From positions 1 through 64,000 of the forward strand of contig JBGCFR010000044.1 in NCBI GenBank assembly GCA_045107045.1: a stretch of 64,000 bases of DNA, given 5' to 3'. Positions 9,039 to 18,055 of the stretch are shown here, one piece after another. The stretch's first letter is position 1; the number at the start of each line of letters is the position of its first letter. The DNA comes from Putridiphycobacter sp045107045 (lineage in GTDB: Bacteria; Bacteroidota; Bacteroidia; Flavobacteriales_D; Crocinitomicaceae). A model generated the notes under the pieces. That model made no database searches. It saw only the letters and a program-made list of their open reading frames with translations, and was not told the origin of the DNA. The position numbers and the translations under genes were made by a program.

Positions 9039-9749
9039 ATGAATGCTTCTAAAGCTTCGATTAGGTTCAATAATTCAAACTATGATCGTATAACAATAAG
9101 ATACGAATTAATGAGCACGAATTTTTTTTTTGAAATTGCTTATTTGGTAAAAGCAGACACAATAAGTTGGAATTTTTATCCAAGTTCAAAGGATTCAACA
9201 AAAGATAAGAAGGAGGATAGGGTGCTATTGGTTAACGCACTACAAAGAAAAAACTTGATGAATGATTTTTTACGTTGGAAAAGTAATTTAGTAGAATTGG
9301 AAACCATAGATAATCCTTTAGAGTTTTTTAATATTGATGATTTCGTAAAATTTTATGCTGGAGAATTTATTGGAGAATTTGTCATAACAGAAAAAGATGA
9401 GATTGAACCATTGTCATTTGCCCAAAAATCAAGGATAATTGGATTAATATCTAAACAGTCTAAATTTTTGGATAACGAAATCTCCACGACTACTGAGATG
9501 TATCCGGAAAAATTAAATGATTTGAAAGTTTCCAAAGATGTATTGGAACAAATTCTTATTGACATGCCTAGGATGACAGTCTCAGAGGTTAAAAGAAATT
9601 TAGCTTTGCCGCTTGGAGCTATCAGAAAATGGTGTGAAGATAAATATATTGCTTTTTTACTCAGAGATAAAGAAAGTGATTATGAGCTTTCCAGATCACT
9701 AGGAAGTTTTATTGGTGGTTTATTTGGAGTCCCAAAAATTGGAGATTGA
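9039..9749 (+). CDS. Hypothetical protein, 236 aa, unrecognised
   Basis: No signal peptide or membrane helix is seen, so it should be cytosolic. The first 40 residues look like beta strands (ASIRFNNSNYDRITIRYEL), the middle is charged and helical, and the segment around 180-200 (MTVSEVKRNLALPLGAIRKWCEDKY) has the length and pattern of a helix-turn-helix. Two cysteines only. A run of ten T at 9122-9131 encodes FFF inside the frame and is a plausible slippage site. The gene converges on the WD40-caspase gene with 24 bp between stops. No function is assigned; DNA binding is a weak inference from the C-terminal helices. Confidence 0.6.
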   Translation: MNASKASIRFNNSNYDRITIRYELMSTNFFFEIAYLVKADTISWNFYPSSKDSTKDKKEDRVLLVNALQRKNLMNDFLRWKSNLVELETIDNPLEFFNIDDFVKFYAGEFIGEFVITEKDEIEPLSFAQKSRIIGLISKQSKFLDNEISTTTEMYPEKLNDLKVSKDVLEQILIDMPRMTVSEVKRNLALPLGAIRKWCEDKYIAFLLRDKESDYELSRSLGSFIGGLFGVPKIGD

Positions 9750-9773
9750 AAACCTATTATATAGAATTAGGCT

Positions 9774-12700
9774 CTACCAAATCCTAAAATCCAACTCTAA
9801 ATTCTGTATTCTTGAATTAGGAATTTGCTTTCCGTTTGATAGGGCCTTTACTTTTTCAACAGTATAAGTTTGTAATTCCGTTAAGTAAATTTCTCCATCA
9901 CCATTTAAATCGGCATAACCATTTTTAAGGCCTCTTAGCATACAATAGGAGAACAGACCATTCTTCCATTCATCACTTTCTAAAGCATATTCTGCACCAC
10001 CTGCACTTGATATAACTGTAGCACCAGTTCCTCTTCTTAGGTCATTGAATAATTCATTCATTACCTTAGAAGGACTTATGCCAGTTGTTTTAGACTCTAC
10101 TGATAAACCACCTGCTGATCGAAAGCTCACATTCTCATCTTTGACTTCATCTTCCTCTGCAAAAAACACATCTTCTTTATCTATTTCACCACTATGGCAA
10201 GTATCCATGATTAAAATTTTCTTTTTGGCCGCAATACCATCCAATAAACTCTCCAAGTCTTCATATACCAATCCTTTCAATTTAGGGTTATTAAACACCA
10301 TAGGGTGGGTTGCAAAATAATAATCAAAAGATTCGTCGAGCACACCATGGCCTGCTACAAAAATAATGACCACATCATTAATTCCTGCTTCGCTTACAAA
10401 CGCTTTTAGGGATTTTACTTGTTCAGTAGTTACCGCTTCGTTTGCAATGTTTTTCGTTAATACTTTTTCATAAAATCCACTTTGATTTGCACTAAATAGA
10501 GTTGACAAATCACTGGCATCTTTAGCAGCATAATTTAAGTTGTATTTAGAATCTAAATACTTAGATGTACCAATGGTCAATAGGTATAATCTTTGGGCTG
10601 GCTTATCTGAAACATTTTCAACATATACGGTTTCTAATAAACTTTCAATGCCTTGTTTATTTCTGCTTGCTATTTGAATTTTATTCACACCATGAACTAA
10701 TTCAAGTGAAGCTTGTGCTTTAACAGCAGTACCTTTTATGTTTTTCCCTTTTTTACCATAAACGGGTACATTATTTACCCAAATATTATAAGATGCCAAG
10801 CCAGATTGATCTTTAAATGCTAAATTAAGATTCACATTGGTCGCTTTTGTAATGGCCTCTATGTCATTTTTATTTTCAATTTTGCAACTCGGTACACGAG
10901 TCAAGTCGCTAGCACTAGCGGATGCAATCCCAATTTTACTTAATCTTTTATCATGGGCTTTTTTATAAAGTGTCATTAAATTCGCATCAGTACATCCTAA
11001 TTTCTTTAACACTAAATCTGGTCGATTGTAAATGGCATCAAACTGTTCAAAAGGATAGGCCTTGTTACCAATTCTGAAAGTCACCAACTCGTAGCCTTCT
11101 TTATTGACTTTATAATAGTTTTCATGTGTTTTAATAATTGAATTATCACCTTCACTTACTAACATAATTTCATCTTCTCCAGTGTCAGGATTTAAAATAA
11201 AGAATTGACCATTAATAAGAGTAATCCCAATTTTACCATCTGCTTTTGCTGATACATGTGATACCATATAGGGCTTAACGGGAATGCTTTTTACCACTTT
11301 ATTAGTGGCAAGGTGCTCAAAATAGAGAAAGTCGTCCTTAATTGTAGCTGCATAATTACAAGGTTTATTAATCGGTAGTGAATGCCCTTTTACACTTAAA
11401 GTCCCTTCACTGTATAGTCCAAATGGTCTGGTGTTGAATAATTTTACTCCGGTAATTGTATTCACAACTAAATACTCTCCTTGCGCTGTAAAATTTGTAT
11501 AAGCACCCTTAGCGTATCCAATATTACCTAATAAGGTATTTTCAAATTCCAGTCGCCATGTACTTGTATTCCAAACATAAGTCTTACTTGTATTAAAGCA
11601 AACTGCTAAATGTTTTCCATCAGGCGAAAAGGCAGCAGATTTTGCTTCAAACAATAGCTTAAAATTCTCTGGACCTGGGGTTGGTAGTTTTTTAATGAAT
11701 TCCCCGGTTGTCAAATCAATTATAGAAACGGCTGAATCGCCTGATCCGTAAACCGCCATTAATTGGTCATTTTGATTAACTAAAAAACCATTAATAACGG
11801 GTTGATATGAAAAAATAGTCCTTAAAAGTTCAGGCTTTCTATTTTGAAGATTATACTGTCTTATTTCATCTTTTTTTAACTTGGTAAACAGATAATTCCC
11901 ATCATTTGAATAGGAAATGATGTCCTTTTCAGCAAATGTTCTTTTTAAAACCACAGCTCCTATTCCTTTTACATCTGTATTTTTTCTGATATCCTCAAGA
12001 TTTCCGCTTGCAATATCGCGTGCTTTATCAAGCAGTCTTTTCCCTTTCTTTAAATCTATTTTTTTAGATTTTGGAGGTATTTCTCTCTTGGCTTTAGGCA
12101 ATGTATAATCTCCAAATTTTTCAGCACTGTTAAAGGTCCAAAACGTTAGAGCATTGTCCTCGCCTAAAAACACTAATTTTTGATTAACAGGGTTAAAATC
12201 GAAAGTTAAAATTGGATTCACTTTTCCCTCAAGTGTTTGGTGAATTATCCCTCTATTACAATCCCATAATTTAATTGTACTATTGGCTTTTCGACCTTTT
12301 AAACTTTCAGTATATCTTGTACCTGTACTGGCAATTAATGTACCGTCAGGCGAAATACAGATTCCAGAAATGTAAGATTTATCTGCTTCAGTTTTTCCCT
12401 TAAACTCACTCAAAGTTTCCCCTTTTGTATTCATTAATTTGAGTGTTTTTGCGGCTGTTGCAACTACAAATGTACCATTAGATGGGTGCACAGTAAATTT
12501 AGTATTCAATAAACTCCCTGTTTTAATAGTTTGCTTAATAGATAAATCATCAATGGCACAGATGGATACTTTTCCGTCTTTTGTGGCAACTACTAGGTTA
12601 TTGTCTAGTGAATTGTAGCCAAAATCCAAAATTCCCAATGGACTAATTCTTGATGAAATAACAATTGTTTTCTTCAAAATATCCAGCATGGATATCATTC

Positions 12701-13229
12701 CAACGGCATCAGAAAAAACAAGCTGTTGACCGGCTAAGTGTAATTCGGAAATAGACTTAGGGTGGGTGTAAATAGTATCTTGTTTATTTAAATCGTCTTT
12801 TTCCCAGCTAAGGATGTGACCATCTTCATCAGCAGTATAAATTTCATCAGATTGACCATTAACCAAACTCTTAATGGATGTATTAGTAGTTATAGAATCT
12901 GAAATAGTCCATTTTAAAATATCCCAAACAATTAGTTTTCCATCATCACCAGTACTGATAATTTTGTTCCCAGAATTATTGAATTGAATGGCCGTAATAT
13001 CATCTGTATGACCTTTTAGAGTACCAATCACTTTTCCACTATTTAAGTCCCATACTTTTAAGTCAAAATCACCTTTACCGCCTGATGCTAGTAAATTGCC
13101 ATCATTACTAAATGCAAGCACTTCAATAGCACCTTTAGTTTTTTGCTGTGTGATAACCGAAATATCTTGGGAATTGCTTGTGAAAATGCTGAACAAAAAT
13201 GCAATGAGAGATAAGTAATGGGTTTTCAT
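9774..13229 (-). CDS. Exported WD40 beta-propeller protein with C-terminal caspase-like (C14) protease domain
   Basis: 1151 residues. The signal peptide is about 1-21 (ending SNSQ). WD40 repeats run from about 30 to 375 (LKVWDLNSGKVIGTLKGH, KLIVWDI, IKLWDCN), then a linker with basic helices (about 385-425), and a second propeller-like half to about 720. An Ig-like strand region (about 815-875) precedes a caspase-fold domain (about 880-1150). The dyad is intact: His961 in FVAGHG and Cys1011 in IMDTCHSGE. A calcium-loop-like DLNGDGEIYLTE sits near 1108-1119. C14-type proteases cut after Asp or after Arg/Lys depending on subclass; this one cannot be placed. There is no T9SS sorting domain, so it may be periplasmic. 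A -7-like box TATTTTTG lies on the minus strand at 13260-13253. It diverges from the DUF2480 gene. Confidence 0.9.
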   Translation of the reverse strand: MKTHYLSLIAFLFSIFTSNSQDISVITQQKTKGAIEVLAFSNDGNLLASGGKGDFDLKVWDLNSGKVIGTLKGHTDDITAIQFNNSGNKIISTGDDGKLIVWDILKWTISDSITTNTSIKSLVNGQSDEIYTADEDGHILSWEKDDLNKQDTIYTHPKSISELHLAGQQLVFSDAVGMISMLDILKKTIVISSRISPLGILDFGYNSLDNNLVVATKDGKVSICAIDDLSIKQTIKTGSLLNTKFTVHPSNGTFVVATAAKTLKLMNTKGETLSEFKGKTEADKSYISGICISPDGTLIASTGTRYTESLKGRKANSTIKLWDCNRGIIHQTLEGKVNPILTFDFNPVNQKLVFLGEDNALTFWTFNSAEKFGDYTLPKAKREIPPKSKKIDLKKGKRLLDKARDIASGNLEDIRKNTDVKGIGAVVLKRTFAEKDIISYSNDGNYLFTKLKKDEIRQYNLQNRKPELLRTIFSYQPVINGFLVNQNDQLMAVYGSGDSAVSIIDLTTGEFIKKLPTPGPENFKLLFEAKSAAFSPDGKHLAVCFNTSKTYVWNTSTWRLEFENTLLGNIGYAKGAYTNFTAQGEYLVVNTITGVKLFNTRPFGLYSEGTLSVKGHSLPINKPCNYAATIKDDFLYFEHLATNKVVKSIPVKPYMVSHVSAKADGKIGITLINGQFFILNPDTGEDEIMLVSEGDNSIIKTHENYYKVNKEGYELVTFRIGNKAYPFEQFDAIYNRPDLVLKKLGCTDANLMTLYKKAHDKRLSKIGIASASASDLTRVPSCKIENKNDIEAITKATNVNLNLAFKDQSGLASYNIWVNNVPVYGKKGKNIKGTAVKAQASLELVHGVNKIQIASRNKQGIESLLETVYVENVSDKPAQRLYLLTIGTSKYLDSKYNLNYAAKDASDLSTLFSANQSGFYEKVLTKNIANEAVTTEQVKSLKAFVSEAGINDVVIIFVAGHGVLDESFDYYFATHPMVFNNPKLKGLVYEDLESLLDGIAAKKKILIMDTCHSGEIDKEDVFFAEEDEVKDENVSFRSAGGLSVESKTTGISPSKVMNELFNDLRRGTGATVISSAGGAEYALESDEWKNGLFSYCMLRGLKNGYADLNGDGEIYLTELQTYTVEKVKALSNGKQIPNSRIQNLELDFRIW

Positions 13230-13276
13230 GAAACGGAATTTTTTGGATAAAACAAAAATAGGTTTTTTTAAACGAA

Positions 13277-13306
13277 TTGACTTACCAAACTATTTCTTTA
13301 AATTTG
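13277..13306 (+). promoter_or_regulatory. Bacteroidota-type promoter of the DUF2480 gene
   Basis: TTG at 13277-13279, 19 bp, then TAAATTTG at 13299-13306: an exact match to the -33/-7 consensus of this phylum. The ATG starts only 4 bases after the box, so the transcript should have almost no 5' leader. Confidence 0.6.
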
Positions 13307-13310
13307 TACC

Positions 13311-13817
13311 ATGGAATTGCCAATTGAAAACAAAGTAGAAAAAGCAAATATTAAGCAAATTGATTTAATTGATTTTGTAGGTAATGCACCTATTTATCCG
13401 TTCGACCTTAAAGGCGGTTTATGGCAAGGAATGGCAGTAAAGGAAAAAGAGTTTCGTCAATTTATTAAGGATACAGATTGGTCAAATTTTGCGAATCAAT
13501 TGGTTACCATATATTGTTCCGTAGATGCCATTATCCCTGCATGGGCTTATATGTTAGCGACAACTGAATTGAATAAGGTGGAAGCCAAAGTTTTTTTCGG
13601 TGATAGCTCTGCTACTCAGGAGGCCATTTTCTTTCAGAATTTGCATCAGATGGATTTATCGCCTTTTACAGATGAGCGAGTGATGGTCAAAGGATGTTCT
13701 AATATTCCCAATCCAACTCGAGCTTATGTCGAACTCACTAATATTTTAGTACCGGTAGTTAAGAGCTTAATGTTTGGAGAACCATGTTCAGCAGTGCCAG
13801 TCTATAAGAAGCGATAA
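13311..13817 (+). CDS. DUF2480 family protein
   Basis: 168 residues matching the Bacteroidota-specific DUF2480 family over its whole length (IDLIDF near the start, DLKGGLWQGMAVKEKEFR, WAYMLATTELN, VMVKGCSN.PNP, VPVVKSLMFGEPCSAVPVYK at the end). It has no signal peptide or membrane helix. The function is unknown; the conserved Cys residues near the C-terminus and the widespread single-copy occurrence suggest a housekeeping role. It has its own promoter, divergent from the WD40-caspase gene, and is followed after 49 bp by the vWA gene, possibly in the same transcript. Confidence 0.85.
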   Translation: MELPIENKVEKANIKQIDLIDFVGNAPIYPFDLKGGLWQGMAVKEKEFRQFIKDTDWSNFANQLVTIYCSVDAIIPAWAYMLATTELNKVEAKVFFGDSSATQEAIFFQNLHQMDLSPFTDERVMVKGCSNIPNPTRAYVELTNILVPVVKSLMFGEPCSAVPVYKKR

Positions 13818-13866
13818 GCTTAAATAATTTGTGACCAATTTAAATTTTAAGCTTATACTGTATATC

Positions 13867-15462
13867 ATGCGTAGAATATTTTTCTATTTATTACTCTTAT
13901 TTTCGGCAGTGACATATGGACAAAGTATTGAGCAAATTATTAAACAAAATCGGCATCAAATAGATAGAGTTGAGGTAAAACTTTCTGATAGGATTACTTA
14001 TATCTCATCCAACTTTGCCAAACCTCAAATTACAACTATCAATTTGAGAGATAAAGTAAAATCTTTAGCAGTATCTAAGGTCTATTATGTTTATACGGCT
14101 TATAAAAAAAGTCCAGGATTTGACCAATTTAAATTAGATCGACAACGATTCAATGAATTGAAGAGTCTTTATCCAATTTTATTCGAAAATAGTTTGATAG
14201 AGTGGGAGATTTTAGAGCAGACAGGCTTAGAAATTCATACTGAGGGCGAAGGATATTTTCACGGATTTATTCTAGTGCATAGACCTTTACCGTCAAAAAT
14301 AGGACGACAATCAGAATTTGAGTTTGTATCACGTTTTTTAAAAGACCCAGAGTCTTCGGTAAAATTAGTAGAAGAAGATCCGATTTCAAAAAGATATAAA
14401 AAGAAAGAACATATTGTCAAATTGGAGATTGTTGATATTGAAGAGGCTGAATATGAAGGAGGAGGTCAATCATTGGTCAATCATATTCAAACTAGTTTAG
14501 TCACGCCAAATGACGTTTGGAAAGACAGGAAAGATTTTTGGGCAAAGTTTACACTTGAAATAGGAGATGATGGACGTCCTTCTGTTCCAAAATTTAAAGA
14601 AAATTATGGTAAATCAGTTGAAAGGGCAATCAAGGAGGCTATTGCTGAAATGCCGCCCTGGCATCCAAAGAGAATAAATGGAATTGGTTTAAAAGACACT
14701 GTTGAATTTGAATGGCGAATATCCTACTCTCCTCAATTAAAAGGAATGTTTTTAATGAACGGGAAACCACCAATTCTTGACCATAAACTGTCTGATTTAG
14801 ATAGAGACCCAACACAATCTAACACAATTGGTGCAGAAGATATTGTCACATCTGCAGTTTATCAGGCATTTGAAAAAATACCTATTGACCAAAAATTAGC
14901 AGTGGTGATGGATGTGACCGGAAGTATGGCGAATCATATCATTTCAGCCACTTTTTGGTTGCATAAAAATAAGCAGCAATTGCCATTTACAAGCTATACT
15001 GCTTTTAATGATGGTGATGATCAAAAGAACCGTGAAAAGAAAATTGGACTAACAGGAGGTATATACTGGACCAACTTTTTTACTGAATATAGTGCAAATA
15101 TTAGAACTGCTATGCAGAATGGTAATGGAGGCGATTACCCTGAAAATGATATTGAAGCGATTCTAAATGCAATAAGTAAAGACCCAAAAGCCCAAGGTGT
15201 CTTGTTAATTGCCGATAACATGTCCAGTGTAAAAGACATTGAACTATTGAACAAAGTAGACTTACCTGTCCATATCATGCCATGTGGTTTAACAGGCAGC
15301 ATCAATCAAAACTACCTTGATATCGTTTCTAAAACCAGAGGTACTATTTATTATAAAGATCAGGTAATTGATTTAGACAGCTTATCAAGAGGAGACAATT
15401 TTAAAATACGGCGAAACAGTTATGTTTATACTGGAAAAAAAATAGAGGTGATTGAGAATTAA
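13867..15462 (+). CDS. Exported protein with TonB C-terminal-like and von Willebrand A domains
   Basis: 531 residues from ATG 13867, which gives a clean signal peptide (MRRIFFYLLLLFSAVTYGQ); the frame is open upstream from 13831. Residues 25-200 match nothing I know. About 210-290 looks like a TonB C-terminal domain (FWAKFTLEIGDDGRPSVPK ... AIAEMPPWHPKRINGIGL). A vWA domain starts near 343 (AVVMDVTGSM, metal-site D349-x-T-G-S) and runs to about 500 (NGGDYPENDIEAIL, GVLLIADN). vWA domains bind partners through a metal ion; the TonB-like module binds outer-membrane receptors or is recycled as a structural domain. It should be periplasmic or surface-exposed and soluble, because no anchoring helix or lipobox is seen. 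The function is unknown. Confidence 0.75.
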   Translation: MRRIFFYLLLLFSAVTYGQSIEQIIKQNRHQIDRVEVKLSDRITYISSNFAKPQITTINLRDKVKSLAVSKVYYVYTAYKKSPGFDQFKLDRQRFNELKSLYPILFENSLIEWEILEQTGLEIHTEGEGYFHGFILVHRPLPSKIGRQSEFEFVSRFLKDPESSVKLVEEDPISKRYKKKEHIVKLEIVDIEEAEYEGGGQSLVNHIQTSLVTPNDVWKDRKDFWAKFTLEIGDDGRPSVPKFKENYGKSVERAIKEAIAEMPPWHPKRINGIGLKDTVEFEWRISYSPQLKGMFLMNGKPPILDHKLSDLDRDPTQSNTIGAEDIVTSAVYQAFEKIPIDQKLAVVMDVTGSMANHIISATFWLHKNKQQLPFTSYTAFNDGDDQKNREKKIGLTGGIYWTNFFTEYSANIRTAMQNGNGGDYPENDIEAILNAISKDPKAQGVLLIADNMSSVKDIELLNKVDLPVHIMPCGLTGSINQNYLDIVSKTRGTIYYKDQVIDLDSLSRGDNFKIRRNSYVYTGKKIEVIEN

Positions 15463-15571
15463 AATGGGGTTCTTATAAAAGTAGTGAGTATATTTTGAAG
15501 ATTACAGGAAGTTAGATGGCTAGATATTAGAAGCTAGGCTTTTGCACATTTTTTTAAGCGAACTTATTCAC

Positions 15572-15615
15572 CGAAATTGCGTAAACCTATTTTGAAAAAT
15601 AATCGAAATTGCGTA
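15572..15615 (+). promoter_or_regulatory. Operator-like direct repeats in the E1 promoter
   Basis: The 12-mer CGAAATTGCGTA occurs at 15572-15583 and again at 15604-15615, start to start 32 bp, about three helical turns. The second copy ends inside the -7 box. This geometry fits cooperative binding of a regulator on one DNA face. Confidence 0.5.
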
Positions 15616-15621
15616 CTTTTG
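15592..15621 (+). promoter_or_regulatory. Promoter of the E1 fusion gene
   Basis: TTG at 15592-15594, 19 bp, TACTTTTG at 15614-15621, matching the phylum consensus exactly. The ATG of the gene lies 22 bases downstream of the box. Confidence 0.65.
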
Positions 15622-15643
15622 CAATTCAAACAAATCAGTATTT

Positions 15644-18055
15644 ATGGGAACCAAAAATGAGTCTGTTTTAGCCAATGTTGATGCAAAGTTTAAATCTGAG
15701 GTATTAGAAGATTATAGAATTGCACGTATTTCGAGAGAAACATCTTTACTAGGACGTAGAGAGGTATTATCTGGTAAAGCTAAATTCGGAATTTTTGGTG
15801 ACGGTAAGGAGGTGGCTCAGTTAGCCATGGCCAAGCAATTCAAAAATGGAGATTTTAGGTCAGGTTATTACCGGGATCAAACTTTTATGATGGCCATAGG
15901 CACATTAACTGTTAAAGAATATTTTGCTGCATTATATGCCCATACTGATATTGATAAAGAACCAGCTTCTGGTGGACGACAAATGGGCGGCCATTTTGCA
16001 ACACGTTCTTTAAATGCTGATGGAACCTGGAAAAATTTGATGGGGCAAAAAAATAGTTCTGCAGATATTTCTCCAACAGCTGGCCAAATGCCACGTTTAG
16101 TTGGTTTGGCGTTAGCCTCAAAGATGTATCGCCAAAATGAAGCGTTACATGGTATGACTTCTTTCACAAATAAAGGAAATGAAGTGGCCTTTGGAACCAT
16201 TGGAGACGCTAGTACTTCAGAAGGTCCTTTTTGGGAGTCTATTAATGCAGCTGGTGTTCTTCAAATTCCATTTGCTATTTCTATTTGGGATGATGGCTAT
16301 GGAATTTCGGTATCAAAAAAATATCAAACGACAAAAGAAAATATATCAGATGCTTTATCTGGCATGCAGAGAACAAAAGGGTCTGCAGGCTACGAAATAT
16401 TTAAAGTGAAAGGTTGGGATTATCCTGCTTTAGTTGAAACATATGAAAAAGCGATTAAATTATGTCGTGAAGAACACATACCGGTCATGGTTCACGTTTC
16501 TGAAGTCAATCAACCACAAGGACACTCAACATCTGGTTCACATGAAAGGTATAAGTCTGAGGAACGTTTGCAATGGGAGAAAGATTTTGACTGCATAGAA
16601 AAAATGAAGGCTTTTATTTTAGAAGCTGAAATTGCCACTGCTGAGGAATTAGAAGACATTGAAAAAGTAGCTAAAAAACAAGTGTCTGGTGAAAAACGTG
16701 AGGCTTGGAATGAATTTTTGGCAGACCTAAATGCCGATTTACATACTGTTTTACCTTGGTTAGAATCTATTGTTACACAAAGTGCCAATGGTGTTTTTGC
16801 TCAAAAAGTATTGGACACTCTAAAAAATGAAATGAATCCAATTAGAAAGGACATCATTTCATCAGCAAAAAAGATTTTAAGGTTGACAAAAGGAGAACAT
16901 TCAGATGCCAGAGTAGAATTAAAAAACTGGTTAGAAACGTCTAAAGTTTTAGCAACCGACCGTTATTCCTCTTATTTGTATTCTCAGTCTTCCGAATCTC
17001 CATTATTGGTAGAGCGCATTGCACCAACATATGCTGATGAAGAGCTAGTAGATGGAAGATTGGTTTTACGAGATAACTTTGATGCCATGTTCACTAAACG
17101 TCCAGAAGTATTAACTTTTGGTGAGGATACAGGCAAAATTGGTGGTGTAAACCAATCAATGGAGGGCATGCAAGAAAAATTTGGCAAGCTAAGAGTTACT
17201 GATACAGGTATTCGCGAATGCACAATTATTGGCCAAGGCATTGGAATGGCTATGCGTGGTTTAAGACCGATTGCAGAAATTCAATATTTGGATTATTTAC
17301 TGTATGCGATTCAAATTATGAGTGATGATTTAGCTACTGTTCAATACAGAACAAAAGGCGGACAGAAAGCACCATTAATTATTAGAACAAGAGGTCACCG
17401 TTTAGAAGGGGTATGGCATTCAGGTTCTCCAATGGGAATGATTATTAACGCCATTAGAGGAATTCATGTTTGCGTGCCGCGAAATATGACTAAAGCAGCA
17501 GGTTTTTATAACACTTTAATTAAATCAGATGATCCAGCATTAGTCATTGAGCCATTGAACGGTTACAGAAATAAAGAAAGAAAACCATCAAATTTTGGTG
17601 AATTTTATGAGCCATTAGGCGTTCCCGAAATCACACAAGAAGGGGCTGATGTAACATTGGTGTCTTACGGTTCAACATTTAATTTATGTACTGAAGCAGC
17701 TAAGCAATTAGCAGAAGCAGATATTTCAGTGGAATTGATTGATGCACAAACACTATTACCGTTTGATGTCAATCATATGATTGCAGATTCATTAAAGAAA
17801 ACTAACAAGTTAGTTATTGTAGATGAAGATTGCGAAAGCGGAGCTACAGCTTTTATGTTGGACCAGATTTTAGTGAAACAAAAAGCATATTATCACCTAG
17901 ATGCTGAACCTGTAACTATCTCAGCTCACGATCACCGCCCAGCTTATGGAACAGATGGCGATTATTTCTCAAAACCAAATATCGAAGACATTTTTGAACA
18001 AGTATATGGTTTGATGAGGGAAAGTGATCCTGCAAAATATCCGGAGTTGTATTAA
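15644..18055 (+). CDS. 2-oxoacid dehydrogenase E1, fused alpha and beta subunits (thiamine diphosphate dependent)
   Basis: 803 residues. Residues 1 to about 380 form the E1-alpha part (GGRQMGGHFATRS, then the thiamine-diphosphate loop FGTIGDASTSEGPFWESIN with GDA...N). About 440-803 form the E1-beta part (VLTFGEDTGKIGGVNQ, GIGMAMRGLRPIAEIQYLDY, KLVIVDEDCESGATA). The enzyme decarboxylates a 2-oxoacid and passes the acyl group to lipoyl-E2. The single-chain arrangement is common in Bacteroidota, where it is annotated as branched-chain 2-oxoisovalerate or pyruvate dehydrogenase E1; the substrate cannot be settled here, and no E2 or E3 gene is nearby. Expression starts from the strong promoter just upstream and is probably controlled through the 12-bp direct repeats there. 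Confidence 0.92.
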   Translation: MGTKNESVLANVDAKFKSEVLEDYRIARISRETSLLGRREVLSGKAKFGIFGDGKEVAQLAMAKQFKNGDFRSGYYRDQTFMMAIGTLTVKEYFAALYAHTDIDKEPASGGRQMGGHFATRSLNADGTWKNLMGQKNSSADISPTAGQMPRLVGLALASKMYRQNEALHGMTSFTNKGNEVAFGTIGDASTSEGPFWESINAAGVLQIPFAISIWDDGYGISVSKKYQTTKENISDALSGMQRTKGSAGYEIFKVKGWDYPALVETYEKAIKLCREEHIPVMVHVSEVNQPQGHSTSGSHERYKSEERLQWEKDFDCIEKMKAFILEAEIATAEELEDIEKVAKKQVSGEKREAWNEFLADLNADLHTVLPWLESIVTQSANGVFAQKVLDTLKNEMNPIRKDIISSAKKILRLTKGEHSDARVELKNWLETSKVLATDRYSSYLYSQSSESPLLVERIAPTYADEELVDGRLVLRDNFDAMFTKRPEVLTFGEDTGKIGGVNQSMEGMQEKFGKLRVTDTGIRECTIIGQGIGMAMRGLRPIAEIQYLDYLLYAIQIMSDDLATVQYRTKGGQKAPLIIRTRGHRLEGVWHSGSPMGMIINAIRGIHVCVPRNMTKAAGFYNTLIKSDDPALVIEPLNGYRNKERKPSNFGEFYEPLGVPEITQEGADVTLVSYGSTFNLCTEAAKQLAEADISVELIDAQTLLPFDVNHMIADSLKKTNKLVIVDEDCESGATAFMLDQILVKQKAYYHLDAEPVTISAHDHRPAYGTDGDYFSKPNIEDIFEQVYGLMRESDPAKYPELY

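Noticed and set aside
9039..9749. Toxin-antitoxin pair made of the 28-residue ORF and the 236-residue gene
   Set aside because: The order and packing fit, but neither protein resembles a known toxin or antitoxin, so I do not claim it.
8951..15462. Region around the WD40-caspase as a defence island
   Set aside because: Flanking genes point in different directions, DUF2480 is a housekeeping family, and the caspase protein is exported, unlike cytosolic defence effectors.
15877..16200. Minus-strand open frame opposite the E1 gene
   Set aside because: The plus strand encodes conserved thiamine-diphosphate enzyme motifs here; the antisense product matches nothing.
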